64,000 nt of DNA from NCBI GenBank assembly GCA_014800815.1, contig JAAVFI010000011.1:22822-86821 (forward strand). Direction: 5' to 3'. The notes under the pieces are model-generated. The model made no database searches. It worked only from the letters and a program-made list of their open reading frames with translations, and was not told the DNA's origin. The stretch is from Bacteroidales bacterium (GTDB lineage Bacteria > Bacteroidota > Bacteroidia > Bacteroidales > Muribaculaceae). This document shows, one piece after another, positions 51,173 to 60,983 of this stretch. The translations under genes were made by a program, and so were the position numbers. Every line of letters starts with the position of its first letter. Position 1 is the first letter of the stretch.

Positions 51173-51186
51173 CCTTTTGCAAAAGG
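51173..51186. promoter_or_regulatory. Perfect palindrome in the susC promoter region
   Basis: CCTTTTGCAAAAGG lies about 75 nt before the susC ATG, overlapping TACCTTTTG. It may be the ECF-dependent promoter or a binding site beside it. Confidence 0.4.
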
Positions 51187-51261
51187 CGCTGTCTTATGTT
51201 GTGTGCATACGTTATGTACAACCATCCAAACCTAAACTAATTCTATCACCAACCTAATTCT

Positions 51262-54200
51262 ATGACACGATTATCACATCGCAGGGTATTGACAGCACTT
51301 CTGTTCGTGCTTATTTTCCTGTGCTGTCCGTCGGCCAGAGGTGCCGATACAGGCCCTGTGCTTACGGTTAATTTCAACCGGGCTTCCCTGGAGGAAGTCA
51401 TGGCGACTATTGAAAAGGACACTCCTTACCGGTTTTCCTATCGCAGTTCGTTGTTAGACGACGGTCACAAAGTAACTTATAAAGGACATAATGTTACGGT
51501 AGAAACCGTATTGGACGCAGCTCTTGCCGGAAGTGGTATCCGCTATGAAATTGTTTCATCCCGGTCGATTGTGCTTTCCAAGATGCCGGTTGCTTCAGGC
51601 GCCGGCGATAAGCGCCGTATTTCCGGTATTGTTTCCGATACCGGTGGAGAACCTCTTATCGGAGCATCGGTGAAAGTTCCGGGAGCGGATACAGGCGTAG
51701 TTACAGATATAGATGGTGCGTTTTCCATAGAAGTGGGCCCTGAAACCGATGCCGTTGAGGTAAGTTATGTGGGTTTTATGTCGAGTCGCTTTGCAATAGG
51801 TGCGGCCGATAACTATAATTTTGAACTCCGGCCCAATGTTGCAGCCCTCGATGAAGTGGTTGTAGTAGGCTACGGAACGCAGCGGAAAAGTGTTGTTACG
51901 GCTGCTATAAGCGGTGTTAAAGCTGATGACCTCAAGGCCGTAACTCCTGTGCGCGTAGACAACGCCCTTAAGGGTATGGTGTCGGGTGTAAGTATCACAG
52001 CGGCTTCGGGCCAACCGGGTGAAGGCTCCCTTATACGTATTCGCGGTACAGGTACTATAAACGACAGTAATCCCCTTTATATAGTAGATGGTATGGCAAT
52101 GAACGGAGGTATAGAGTACCTCAACCCCACTGACATCAAGAGTATAGAGGTGCTGAAAGATGCTGCATCTGCGGCGATCTACGGTTCTCGAGGTGCCAAT
52201 GGTGTTATTCTTGTAACCACAAAGAAAGGAGCAGATAACAGCCGTACGGAAGTGAATTACGGTTTCAGCTACGGCATTCAGAATCCGTGGAGGAAATTGC
52301 GTATGCTCAATGCCACCGAATATGCCACCATAATAAATGAAATGGCCCTCAACGACGGTGGTGAGCCGGTGTACGAAAACCCATCGCTATTCGGGAACGG
52401 TACCAATTGGCAAAATGAGATATTCAACCGTAACGCTCCTATTATCAACCATCAACTGAGTGTGAGCGGCGGAAACAGTAAGATCAACTATTACTTCTCT
52501 GCAAGCTATTTATATCAGGAAGGTATAATAGGTGGCAACTTCAATCAGAGCAACTACGAGCGTTTCACCGTGAGAGCTAATAATAATTATACTCTGTTTG
52601 ACATCGGCGAGAGCCGTTCGTGGCTCCGCAATATGAAGATGGGGTCGAATATAAGTTATACTCACGATAGCTCGCATAGCATAGCTTCCAATAGTGAGCG
52701 AGGTTCGGTACTCGGGGCGGCTCTCGCCTTATCGCCTATGATGCCTGTTTATGCAGAGGATCCTGATGCACTTCTGGCATCACATCCATATGCTGTTGTA
52801 GACGCTTCCGGTCGTCCATATGCAATTGCTGGTGATGAGTTCGCTGCAATGCCAAACCCTCTTGCGCTCCTTCGTATGCCCAACGATAAGAATCTTACCG
52901 ATAAAGTTGTGGGAAGCCTTAATCTTGATCTTGAGGTTTTCAAAGGTCTGACATGGCGTACGATGCTGAGTGGAGACCTTGCCATCTATACCAACGATGG
53001 ATATTCTATACCGTACTATCTCAACAGTAATCGCCAGAACGATACATCATCGGTATGGGCAACAATAACAAAAACCTTTTCGTGGCAGGTAGAGAATACT
53101 CTGAGTTATACTTTTGATATACAAAAAGAACATAATTTTACGGTACTGCTCGGACAGAGTGCTTACGACTATACCGACTGTTATGTGAGCGGCACCAGTT
53201 ACCTTATCCGCGATTATACCCAACCTTGGATTGATGCTACTGATCAGGATCCTAAGCAGCGTAGTGCTTATGCCTCTCCCTCGCCCCACCGCCGTCTGGC
53301 ATCATACTTCGGTAGATTGAGCTACGATTATCTCAGCCGCTATATGCTCGAATTAACTATTCGCCGCGATGGTTCGTCGAACTTCTCTCCGCGCAATAAA
53401 TGGGCGAATTTCCCATCTGTGTCAGCCGGCTGGAACATCACCAACGAGCCTTTTATGGAAGGGCGACCGACAGCACTTACTTCGATGAAGCTACGCGCCT
53501 CATGGGGTAAGAACGGTAATCAGAACATACGCGCTTTCGCTTATACATCCATGATGCAGGGTGGAGCCGATTATATTTTCGGTCTTAACGGAAATTCGGC
53601 GATAGCACCGGGGGCGGTCCCCGTAAGCTATTCCAACGCAAATCTGCGTTGGGAAGAGAGCGAACAGACCGATGTAGGTTTCGATGCCGGATTCTTCAAC
53701 GGCAGGTTCGAGGTAGGGCTCGATTACTACTATAAGCGAACAAATGGTATGCTTATGGAGATGGCTCTCCCGAGCTATATAGGCAATAACCGTCCGCTTG
53801 GCAATGTGGGCGATATGAGCAACACCGGTTTTGAGTTCGATCTTTCATTCCACAACCGTTTCGGTGAATTTAATTTCAATGCCGGTATCAACGGCTCGTA
53901 CAACCGCAATAAACTTATCCGTCTGGGTAACGAGAGCGGTACACTTAATTACGATGAAGTACATGGCAATCTGGGTGTGGTTTCCCGTGCGGAAAACGGA
54001 CAGCCTTTCCCATTCTTTTACGGCTGGCGCACTGACGGTATTTTCCAGACAAAGGAGCAGGTGGCAGCATATGTTAATTCTGCCGGAGAGTTGCTCCAAC
54101 CCTACGCAGTCCCCGGTGACGTGATTTTTGTGGATGTGAACGGCGATGGAGTCATCGACGACGGAGACCGTACTAAAATAGGAAAAGGTATGCCCGACTG

Positions 54201-54684
54201 GACTTTCGGTCTTAATCTCGGTGTTGAGTGGCGCGGTATCGACCTCAGCCTCCTTTTCCACAGTACTTTAGGGAACGATATCTATGATGCCACCCGACGT
54301 GCCGACTATCCAATGGTGAATATGCCGGCCTATATGCTCGACCGTTGGTGCGGCCCCGGTTCATCCTATTATCTGCCACGAGTTTCGGGTAAAGCGAACG
54401 GAGGCCCCAATCAGAACTGGCGATCCAGCGATATCATGGTGTATGACGGCTCGTTCCTGCGTATGCGCAGTCTTCAGGTAGGTTATACACTTCCTCAGCA
54501 CCTCACCCGTAAGGTGTTTGTCAACAAATTTCGTGTGTATTTCATGGCGGAAAACCTGTTTACTCTTACCAAGTACCATGGATTCGATCCCGAAATTTCT
54601 TCGGGCGGCACGTCTATAGGTCTTGATAAGGGAGTATATCCCCAACCTCGTGTCCTTACATTCGGTCTGAACCTAACAATCTAA
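51262..54684 (+). CDS. SusC/RagA-family TonB-dependent transporter with STN domain
   Basis: This 1140-residue outer-membrane transporter imports oligosaccharides. In order it has a signal peptide, an STN signalling domain (residues about 33-110, TVNFNRASLEEVMATIEKD), a carboxypeptidase-like domain (about 118-190, ISGIVSDTGGEPLIGASVKV), the TonB box region DEVVVVGYGTQRK, a plug (IRIRGTGTINDSNPLYIVDG) and a 22-strand barrel. The STN domain fits its control by the FecR/sigma pair directly upstream. The SusD-type lid protein follows after 10 nt. Confidence 0.96.
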   Translation: MTRLSHRRVLTALLFVLIFLCCPSARGADTGPVLTVNFNRASLEEVMATIEKDTPYRFSYRSSLLDDGHKVTYKGHNVTVETVLDAALAGSGIRYEIVSSRSIVLSKMPVASGAGDKRRISGIVSDTGGEPLIGASVKVPGADTGVVTDIDGAFSIEVGPETDAVEVSYVGFMSSRFAIGAADNYNFELRPNVAALDEVVVVGYGTQRKSVVTAAISGVKADDLKAVTPVRVDNALKGMVSGVSITAASGQPGEGSLIRIRGTGTINDSNPLYIVDGMAMNGGIEYLNPTDIKSIEVLKDAASAAIYGSRGANGVILVTTKKGADNSRTEVNYGFSYGIQNPWRKLRMLNATEYATIINEMALNDGGEPVYENPSLFGNGTNWQNEIFNRNAPIINHQLSVSGGNSKINYYFSASYLYQEGIIGGNFNQSNYERFTVRANNNYTLFDIGESRSWLRNMKMGSNISYTHDSSHSIASNSERGSVLGAALALSPMMPVYAEDPDALLASHPYAVVDASGRPYAIAGDEFAAMPNPLALLRMPNDKNLTDKVVGSLNLDLEVFKGLTWRTMLSGDLAIYTNDGYSIPYYLNSNRQNDTSSVWATITKTFSWQVENTLSYTFDIQKEHNFTVLLGQSAYDYTDCYVSGTSYLIRDYTQPWIDATDQDPKQRSAYASPSPHRRLASYFGRLSYDYLSRYMLELTIRRDGSSNFSPRNKWANFPSVSAGWNITNEPFMEGRPTALTSMKLRASWGKNGNQNIRAFAYTSMMQGGADYIFGLNGNSAIAPGAVPVSYSNANLRWEESEQTDVGFDAGFFNGRFEVGLDYYYKRTNGMLMEMALPSYIGNNRPLGNVGDMSNTGFEFDLSFHNRFGEFNFNAGINGSYNRNKLIRLGNESGTLNYDEVHGNLGVVSRAENGQPFPFFYGWRTDGIFQTKEQVAAYVNSAGELLQPYAVPGDVIFVDVNGDGVIDDGDRTKIGKGMPDWTFGLNLGVEWRGIDLSLLFHSTLGNDIYDATRRADYPMVNMPAYMLDRWCGPGSSYYLPRVSGKANGGPNQNWRSSDIMVYDGSFLRMRSLQVGYTLPQHLTRKVFVNKFRVYFMAENLFTLTKYHGFDPEISSGGTSIGLDKGVYPQPRVLTFGLNLTI

Positions 54685-54694
54685 TGTATCTTAT

Positions 54695-56230
54695 ATGAGA
54701 AAACTATATATTTCAAGTATCGGGGCTCTGCTGATGGCAATTTCAGCGGCCTGTACTTCCGACTTTCTCGAAGTCGAGCCTACTACTACAATACCTACCG
54801 AACAGAGCTACAACACTCGTGCGAAGATGGAAAAAGCTCTTGTCGCCGCGTATGCTCCGTTGGGATGGCTTGACTATACATTCAGCGAGTATCACCCCAT
54901 AGATTTTTTATGCGACATACTTGCTGATGATTATTGCGGTGTCGGTGGCAGCAACGAGGGTGACGTACCTTATCTTCACCTTACGGCCAAGTATACGCTG
55001 ACTCCTGAACTTGCACCGGCCGGATTATGGCGCGCTCTTTACTCCGGGGTATTCCGTGCTAATCAGGTGACAGACAATATCGACGTAGCTCCCGATATAC
55101 CCGAGGCAGTACGTACGCGTATTCTCGCCGAGGCTCGCACTCTCCGTGCTTTTTATTATTACTACCTCTGGATGCTTTGGGGCAATATTCCGTATTTCGA
55201 TGTTAATCCCAATGGTGCGGATGTTCCTTATATAGCTCCTCAGCAGTCAGCGGAAGAGGTATATCAACATATCATAGAAGATCTGGATTTCGCTGTCGCG
55301 GGCAATAATCTGCCCGAAGCTGTTGCTATCGACCAGGTGGGTCGTTTCAACCGCCCGGCAGCTATGATGCTCAGAGCCCGCTGTATTCTTGCTGCCGTCG
55401 ATGCCGGTCGCTATCAGGCGGCACTCTCCGATATGCGGACTATAATAGGATCGGGAATATATGATCTGAACCCCGATTTCGCCGCCCTATGGGAAGATGA
55501 AGGAGAGTGGTGCTGCGAGAGTATTTTCGAAGTGAACTACAACGATAGTCCATCCAATCGTACTTGGACTGATCCGCTCAGCCCCGGTGGCACAATATTC
55601 CCCACATTTATTTGTCCGGACAGCTATAAGGGCTCGCGCTTTGCAAGCGAGGGATATGGTTTCGGCCCGGTTAACAAGGCTCTATACGAAGCTTATGCGG
55701 AAGGCGATATACGTCGCGACGGCGGTATACTGAATTTTGCCGTTGCACAACCAAACGACTCCTATAATCCAAGACTGGACGACAGCGGCTTCTTCAATCT
55801 CAAATATATGGGCCGCAGCAATGGTCATAGCGAGTTCATTGGTACCGACGGTGAATTTAACTTCCGTAACAACCGCCGCGTATTCCGTTTTGCCGAGACA
55901 TTGCTCAATGCCGCAGAGCTGATAGTACGTATCGGTGGCGATATAAACGAAGCCGGCACTTATTTAAACCGGGTGCGAGCTCGTGCTTTTGCTACCGATG
56001 AGGCTACACTTGCTCCTGAGCTGAAGTCAGAGGCTTCACTTGCAAATATTCTTCGTGAACGTCGCTTTGAATTCCCCTTTGAGGGAATGCGCTTCTTCGA
56101 TCTTGTACGTTTCGGCGTGGCCGAGGAGGTATTGGCTTCAAAAGGGTATACACCCAATAAACGATATCTGCCTATTCCGCAGAGCGAAATAGACCGTGCC
56201 GAAGGTTCCCTTACACAAAATCCGTATTAA
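54695..56230 (+). CDS. SusD/RagB-family outer-membrane lipoprotein
   Basis: The 511-residue lipoprotein (lipobox AISAAC near residue 20) is the glycan-binding lid of the SusC barrel. It shows the SusD pattern: SDFLEVEPTTTIPTEQSY at the start, TPR-like helices (LRTRILAEARTLRAFYYYYL-like sequence, RILAEARTLRAFYYYYLWML), and the closing block LANILRERRFEFPFEGMRFF with YLPIPQSEIDRAEGSLTQNP. The transporter gene is directly upstream and a lipoprotein follows after 3 nt. Confidence 0.95.
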   Translation: MRKLYISSIGALLMAISAACTSDFLEVEPTTTIPTEQSYNTRAKMEKALVAAYAPLGWLDYTFSEYHPIDFLCDILADDYCGVGGSNEGDVPYLHLTAKYTLTPELAPAGLWRALYSGVFRANQVTDNIDVAPDIPEAVRTRILAEARTLRAFYYYYLWMLWGNIPYFDVNPNGADVPYIAPQQSAEEVYQHIIEDLDFAVAGNNLPEAVAIDQVGRFNRPAAMMLRARCILAAVDAGRYQAALSDMRTIIGSGIYDLNPDFAALWEDEGEWCCESIFEVNYNDSPSNRTWTDPLSPGGTIFPTFICPDSYKGSRFASEGYGFGPVNKALYEAYAEGDIRRDGGILNFAVAQPNDSYNPRLDDSGFFNLKYMGRSNGHSEFIGTDGEFNFRNNRRVFRFAETLLNAAELIVRIGGDINEAGTYLNRVRARAFATDEATLAPELKSEASLANILRERRFEFPFEGMRFFDLVRFGVAEEVLASKGYTPNKRYLPIPQSEIDRAEGSLTQNPY

Positions 56231-56233
56231 ACT

Positions 56234-57571
56234 ATGAAACGATTATATAATATATTGGCTTCTGTGGCAGTTCTGTTTTCCACAGCCTGTAGCGACGATG
56301 TGAAGGGGCTTGGCGAGCCACCCGTCCTTTCCGACAATATGTATGCCGTGTACCTTGATGCCGAAAATCCTAATATGGTGCACTTCGATTTTCTGGCTGA
56401 AGCGATGCAGCCGTCCTGGAACATCGATCTGGCAGGTACTCCCTACCGCACCAATGACCGCGAGTTCACGCTCTCTCTTGGCCGGGGTTCTTATTCGGGT
56501 ACCATCCGCGCATATGGCAGGAGTGGAATGACGCAGATAGAATCGTTCTCTTTTTCAGTCGAGGCCATTGATCCGTCGCTCCGAAATCTGGTGGATAAGG
56601 TCTGGGTATGGGATGAATATGCCGGAACCGTAGGAGACGGGCACAGAGTGTTCGGTTATGTATGGGGACGCAACTGGGTGGAAGCTTCGTGGTTCTATCC
56701 ACTCTCCGACCTGACCGATGTCATGGGTATAATGGATGATGAACTCACATTCTGCACAGACGGTACTTTTGTTCTTGATGCTAAAGGAACTGTATGGGTC
56801 GACGGCGGTGGCTTCGCCGATGTAGCCAACGCCGGTATTGCATCCTGGACGGCTGCCGGAACCGAAACCTGGACTGCCATAGAGGCCGGAGGACGGCGAT
56901 ATATCCAGTTCGGAGGCGGAGGCTTCCCCGCGCTTGTATCCAATCCTGCCTCGCTCAGTGTCGACGGACGCTATGAGATAGCCGAACTTACGGCTGATGT
57001 GCTGCGGCTTCGGTTTTGGACTTCCGAGGAAGAATATAACGAGTATAACTTTATCCGAAAAGGCTATGTGCATGAGCCTGAAGATTACACGCAAGGTACG
57101 CCTGAACCCGGTCCGACTCCCGGCACCGACGAACCTGTGGAACTACAGCCTTTGCCTGCCGACAGTCAGTATCCTGCCTTGCTGACATCCCATAGCTGGG
57201 GAATAGGTATGAAATATGGGTATAACTATGGAGAAGACGATTTATACTCGACACCTGATATTCTTTACGACGATACTCTCACATTCAATCCTGACGGTAC
57301 CCTTGTATATGATACCGGGGAGGGTAATGATACTTTCACCGATGATGGCCGTACTACTTATGAAGCTACCGGCGAGGAAGCATGGTCGCTCGGGCTGGAT
57401 TCCGAAGGACAGCTTTGCCTGCAGTTCAGTGGAGGCGGTTTCCCCATCATGCGTCCGAATTTAAAGGTCGACCAGACATACCGAGTGGTTTTACTCGACA
57501 GTAATACCTTGAAGCTGCACTGGGCCTATGGCGACGGTGGCTATTTCGTAACAATTTTAGTAGCAAAGTAA
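56234..57571 (+). CDS. Surface lipoprotein with duplicated domain (SGBP-like)
   Basis: The 445-residue lipoprotein (lipobox LFSTAC near residue 20) sits where surface glycan-binding proteins usually lie. Residues about 115-275 and 315-443 repeat each other: LTFCTDGTFVLDAKGT against LTFNPDGTLVYDTGEG, YIQFGGGGFPAL against LCLQFSGGGFPIM, and VLRLRFW against TLKLHWA. A proline-rich hinge (TPEPGPTPGTDEP) joins them. A short first domain precedes. The repeat is probably a sugar-binding beta-sandwich; the family is not one I can name. Confidence 0.8.
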   Translation: MKRLYNILASVAVLFSTACSDDVKGLGEPPVLSDNMYAVYLDAENPNMVHFDFLAEAMQPSWNIDLAGTPYRTNDREFTLSLGRGSYSGTIRAYGRSGMTQIESFSFSVEAIDPSLRNLVDKVWVWDEYAGTVGDGHRVFGYVWGRNWVEASWFYPLSDLTDVMGIMDDELTFCTDGTFVLDAKGTVWVDGGGFADVANAGIASWTAAGTETWTAIEAGGRRYIQFGGGGFPALVSNPASLSVDGRYEIAELTADVLRLRFWTSEEEYNEYNFIRKGYVHEPEDYTQGTPEPGPTPGTDEPVELQPLPADSQYPALLTSHSWGIGMKYGYNYGEDDLYSTPDILYDDTLTFNPDGTLVYDTGEGNDTFTDDGRTTYEATGEEAWSLGLDSEGQLCLQFSGGGFPIMRPNLKVDQTYRVVLLDSNTLKLHWAYGDGGYFVTILVAK

Positions 57572-57583
57572 TAAGTGATTATT

Positions 57584-58540
57584 ATGAAATTCCGATATAT
57601 GATATGGGTATCGATGCTGGCTTTTGCTATTGCATCGTGTGCTCCTGACGATACCACTTATATAGTAAATACAAATGTCTCCACAGGTAGCGATGATACC
57701 GACGATGCGTATTATCCGTCAACACCTCCGCGACCCGGCCAGATAACCGGGGGGTATGCACCCGAAGGTTATTCGCTGGTATGGAGCGATGAGTTCGAAC
57801 AATCGGCCAGCCTTGCCCGTGAATGGTACTTCGAGAGCGGAGGCCGCTGGGCCAATAACGAAGTACAGTATTATTGTCCTAAAGGTTACTTCGCCGCTAC
57901 AGATCAGCGCACGGCCACAGTAAGCGATGGAACGCTTAAAATAACGGCGTACAAGGTCGAACCTTCCGAAGCCTCGGAAGGCCGCAGCTATATTTCAACC
58001 AGAATGAATACGCGTCGCGGATTCAAGTATGGCTATATAGAGATGCGCGCACGTCTGCCGCTGGCACATGGCACATGGCCCGCATTCTGGATGTTGCCTA
58101 CAGATGGTAAATTCGACGTAAGTAATGGTGGTGGTGAACTTGACATTATGGAATGGGTCGGTAATGAACCTGATTTGGTCTGGTTTTCAGCTCACTCGCA
58201 GCATGTTACCACGGGTACGGCCGACCGCTATACCGACCCGGAAACCGGAGTGGAATATCCTCACTCTACTTCAGTAAGAGTAGAATCTCCTGGCGACTGG
58301 CATTGCTACGGAATGGAATGGACACATGAATATGTGCGCGCAACCTTCGACGGAATAGAATATTTCTACGCTCCCAATCCAATACCGTTCGGCACAGATG
58401 TTACCTGGTGGCCTTTCGACAAGGAGTATTACATAAAGCTTAATCTTGCCATGGGTGGAAGCTGGGGCGGAGAAATAGATCCGGACTTCACATCGGCGAC
58501 TTATGAAATTGACTATGTGCGTGTCTTTCAAAAGAAATAA
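57584..58540 (+). CDS. GH16 endo-beta-glucanase lipoprotein
   Basis: A glycoside hydrolase family 16 enzyme of 318 residues with a lipoprotein signal (lipobox AIASC near residue 18). The beta-jellyroll holds the catalytic ELDIMEW (nucleophile and acid/base glutamates, ExDxxE). Around it are SLVWSDEFEQS, GYIEMRARLPLAHGTWPAFW, DWHCYGMEWT and INLAMGGSWGG-like KLNLAMGGSWGG. This set is typical of laminarinases and mixed-linkage beta-glucanases, so the locus probably targets beta-1,3 or beta-1,3/1,4 glucan. I start at the ATG at 57584, not the GTG at 57575. Confidence 0.94.
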   Translation: MKFRYMIWVSMLAFAIASCAPDDTTYIVNTNVSTGSDDTDDAYYPSTPPRPGQITGGYAPEGYSLVWSDEFEQSASLAREWYFESGGRWANNEVQYYCPKGYFAATDQRTATVSDGTLKITAYKVEPSEASEGRSYISTRMNTRRGFKYGYIEMRARLPLAHGTWPAFWMLPTDGKFDVSNGGGELDIMEWVGNEPDLVWFSAHSQHVTTGTADRYTDPETGVEYPHSTSVRVESPGDWHCYGMEWTHEYVRATFDGIEYFYAPNPIPFGTDVTWWPFDKEYYIKLNLAMGGSWGGEIDPDFTSATYEIDYVRVFQKK

Positions 58541-58566
58541 CTAACCCTAAAACTGCATTAATACTT

Positions 58567-59523
58567 ATGAAAAAATTTTTAGCTGCCGTAGCAATGGCAT
58601 TGGCAGCACTGTCTGCCGGAGCTCAGTTGAGCGTTCTCGATCGGTTCGCTCCCACATGGGATGAAAACTCGTCGTACGACGCCGCAACCAAAACCATTAC
58701 ATTCGGTTCAAGTTGGAGCGATGTAGGTGTGCTGTTCGATGCTCCCGCAGATATGAGTGAATACTCTTCGTTCGAAGTTACGTTCGAACCTATCGACTTC
58801 TTCGTATGTCTCGTAATAGAATATGAGGGGACCAAGGCTCAGGTTACTGATATTACCGAAGGTGCCACATCTATTTCTGCAGCGCTAAATCCTGAATTCA
58901 AAGATAAGGTAAACGCCGTATATCTTGAGGCTGGAGAACTGGCGGAACTCCCTTCGCGTATGGTGCTCAAAACGGCAGAATTCGTGAAACCTGATTACAC
59001 GAATCTCATCGATGCATACGTTCCACTATATGGTGCTCAGTATGATCTCGATACACATATAGCGACTTTTACCGAGAGCTGGGGTAATATCGGTGTAGAA
59101 TTGGGTCTGGCAGATCTGACTTCTTACACTCATTTGAGTCTCGATATCGAGCCTGTAGACTATCCCGTTTTCCTCACTATCAAGTATGATAATGGAGAAC
59201 GAGCTCAAGTTGTGACTATACCGGCCGGTGAAAATCATGGTGAAATATGGCTTGATGAAAACTTTAGCAATAAGGTGGTTAGCACAACTATTGAAATAGA
59301 TGAATTACCTTCAGGTGAGCCTGTTACACTTGCCGTCAAGGCGGTTGGTTTTGTCTCTGACTCCACTGGCTTACAAGCTTCAACAGTTGCCGAAGGCAGT
59401 ACTGCAGATGTATATAATATGGCTGGAGTGCTGGTGCGCAAAAACGCCATAGCTGTAGATTCTCTCGAAGGCTTGGCGCCCGGTATCTATATTGTAGGCA
59501 CTCGTAAATACATTAAAAAATAA
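58567..59523 (+). CDS. Secreted two-repeat protein with type IX-like tail
   Basis: The 318-residue protein has a signal peptide (MKKFLAAVAMALAALSAGAQ) and two tandem copies of a beta-sandwich of about 115 residues: FGSSWSDVGVLFDAPADMSE matches FTESWGNIGVELGLADLTSY, and FEPIDFFVCLVIEYEGTKAQ matches IEPVDYPVFLTIKYDNGERA. The last 45 residues (ADVYNMAGVLVRKNA, then LAPGIYIVGTRKYIKK) look like a type IX secretion sorting domain. It is most likely a secreted carbohydrate-binding partner of the GH16 enzyme. Confidence 0.82.
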   Translation: MKKFLAAVAMALAALSAGAQLSVLDRFAPTWDENSSYDAATKTITFGSSWSDVGVLFDAPADMSEYSSFEVTFEPIDFFVCLVIEYEGTKAQVTDITEGATSISAALNPEFKDKVNAVYLEAGELAELPSRMVLKTAEFVKPDYTNLIDAYVPLYGAQYDLDTHIATFTESWGNIGVELGLADLTSYTHLSLDIEPVDYPVFLTIKYDNGERAQVVTIPAGENHGEIWLDENFSNKVVSTTIEIDELPSGEPVTLAVKAVGFVSDSTGLQASTVAEGSTADVYNMAGVLVRKNAIAVDSLEGLAPGIYIVGTRKYIKK

Positions 59524-59543
59524 CAGGTACAATTCTATACAAG

Positions 59544-59580
59544 GGCGGCTGTGTCATTTAAGGTTTCTGACACAGCCGCC
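59544..59580. terminator. Bidirectional terminator between the PUL and recA
   Basis: GGCGGCTGTGTCA and its exact complement TGACACAGCCGCC are split by 11 nt and followed by TATATATTCTT; the genes on both sides converge here. Confidence 0.85.
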
Positions 59581-59611
59581 TATATATTCTTATTAGCTAT
59601 ACCAAATAAAA

Positions 59612-60790
59612 TCAGAGATCTTCTTCGATAGAGAATTCATCGGCGAGATCGTCGTCGAACTCATCGATTTCGATATCGGGAGTTTCGTCGGATGCTTTCT
59701 CCGACTTGTCAGATTCGGTAGTCGTCTTGCGGGGTGCGGCAGACTTCGTTTTGTCGGCGGCTTTGAGAGCCTCCATGATTGCCGCTTCGAGTTCGTCGGC
59801 CAGTTCGGGATTATCCTCGATTACCTTCTTTGCAGCATCGCGACCCTGCGCTATCTTGCTGTCGTTGTAGCTGAACCACGAACCACTCTTCTTGATTACG
59901 TTGTACTCAACACCGAGGTCGAGGATTTCGCCCGCGTGCGATATACCTTCGCCAAACATGATGTCAAACTCGGCGCGCTTGAAGGGAGGAGCCACCTTGT
60001 TCTTAACCACCTTGATGAATGCACGCTTGCCGAGTACATCGTCACCGTCTTTAATCGGGTTGCGCGAACGGATATCGATACGTACCGATGCGTAGAATTT
60101 CAGAGCATTACCACCGGTAGTTGTTTCAGAAGGACCGAACATCTGGCCGATCTTCTCGCGGAGTTGATTGATGAAGATGCAGGTAGTGTTGGTGCGTGCT
60201 ATCGCGCCGGTAAGTTTACGCATAGCCTGCGACATGAGGCGTGCCTGAAGACCCATGTTGCGGTCGCCCATTTCGCCTTCGATTTCACTCTTGGGGGTGA
60301 GGGCGGCAACAGAGTCGACAACAATGATATCGACAGCCGACGAGCGTATGAGCTGTTCAGCAATTTCGAGAGCCTGCTCACCATTGTCCGGCTGCGAGAT
60401 AAGGAGGTTATTGATATCCACACCGAGCTGCTGCGCGTAGAAACGGTCAAAAGCGTGCTCAGCGTCAATCATAGCCGCGATACCGCCACGCTTCTGAGCC
60501 TCCGCTATAGCGTGGATAGCCAGAGTAGTCTTACCCGACGATTCAGGGCCGAAAATTTCGATGATACGTCCGCGGGGGAAACCGCCCACGCCGAGAGCGT
60601 GGTTGAGGCTGATAGAGCCGGTGGGAATGACGTCAACATCCTCGATGACCTCATCACCCATTTTCATTATCGCGCCACGACCGTATGCCTTTTCGATACG
60701 GCCCATAGCCTGCTCGAGAGCTTCGAGGCGAGCGAGTTTAGGGTCCTTCTCGGCAGCAGCGCTTTTTTTGGTTGTTTCTTTCTTTGCCAT
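59612..60790 (-). CDS. recA: Recombinase RecA
   Basis: A DNA strand-exchange ATPase and LexA-cleavage co-protease. Walker A is [10 protein letters not shown], Walker [13 protein letters not shown], and the L2 loop GxxFGNPETTTGG-like region reads [15 protein letters not shown]. The core ends near residue 340; about 50 more residues form a long acidic tail ([20 protein letters not shown]), longer than usual. A TAACTTTG -7 box lies at 60831-60838 and a second at 60928-60935, both on the minus strand. Confidence 0.97.
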   Translation of the reverse strand: MAKKETTKKSAAAEKDPKLARLEALEQAMGRIEKAYGRGAIMKMGDEVIEDVDVIPTGSISLNHALGVGGFPRGRIIEIFGPESSGKTTLAIHAIAEAQKRGGIAAMIDAEHAFDRFYAQQLGVDINNLLISQPDNGEQALEIAEQLIRSSAVDIIVVDSVAALTPKSEIEGEMGDRNMGLQARLMSQAMRKLTGAIARTNTTCIFINQLREKIGQMFGPSETTTGGNALKFYASVRIDIRSRNPIKDGDDVLGKRAFIKVVKNKVAPPFKRAEFDIMFGEGISHAGEILDLGVEYNVIKKSGSWFSYNDSKIAQGRDAAKKVIEDNPELADELEAAIMEALKAADKTKSAAPRKTTTESDKSEKASDETPDIEIDEFDDDLADEFSIEEDL

Positions 60791-60830
60791 TATAAGTTAT
60801 GCAGTTTATTATTTACGATACAAAGTTAGT

Positions 60831-60838
60831 GAGAGACG
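60831..60838 (-). promoter_or_regulatory. -7 box of recA
   Basis: TAACTTTG on the minus strand, about 40 nt before the recA ATG. An identical box at 60928-60935 may be a second start. The gap 60791-60983 holds nothing else. Confidence 0.55.
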
Positions 60839-60983
60839 TGTGCAATAAACATGCACAGCATCGTTAAAATTTATTTCGCCAGAAGTATTTGAGGAGATAT
60901 CTTCCGATTGAAGGCATCTATACGTGCAAAGTTAATAAAAAAATGCCTCAAAACAAAACATTGACATCCAACCGTTGAATTGC

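Noticed and set aside
51262..54684. STN domain suggesting a siderophore receptor, not a glycan transporter
   Set aside because: The SusD partner and the GH16 enzyme in the same operon point to glycan uptake; the STN domain is explained by the FecR/ECF control.
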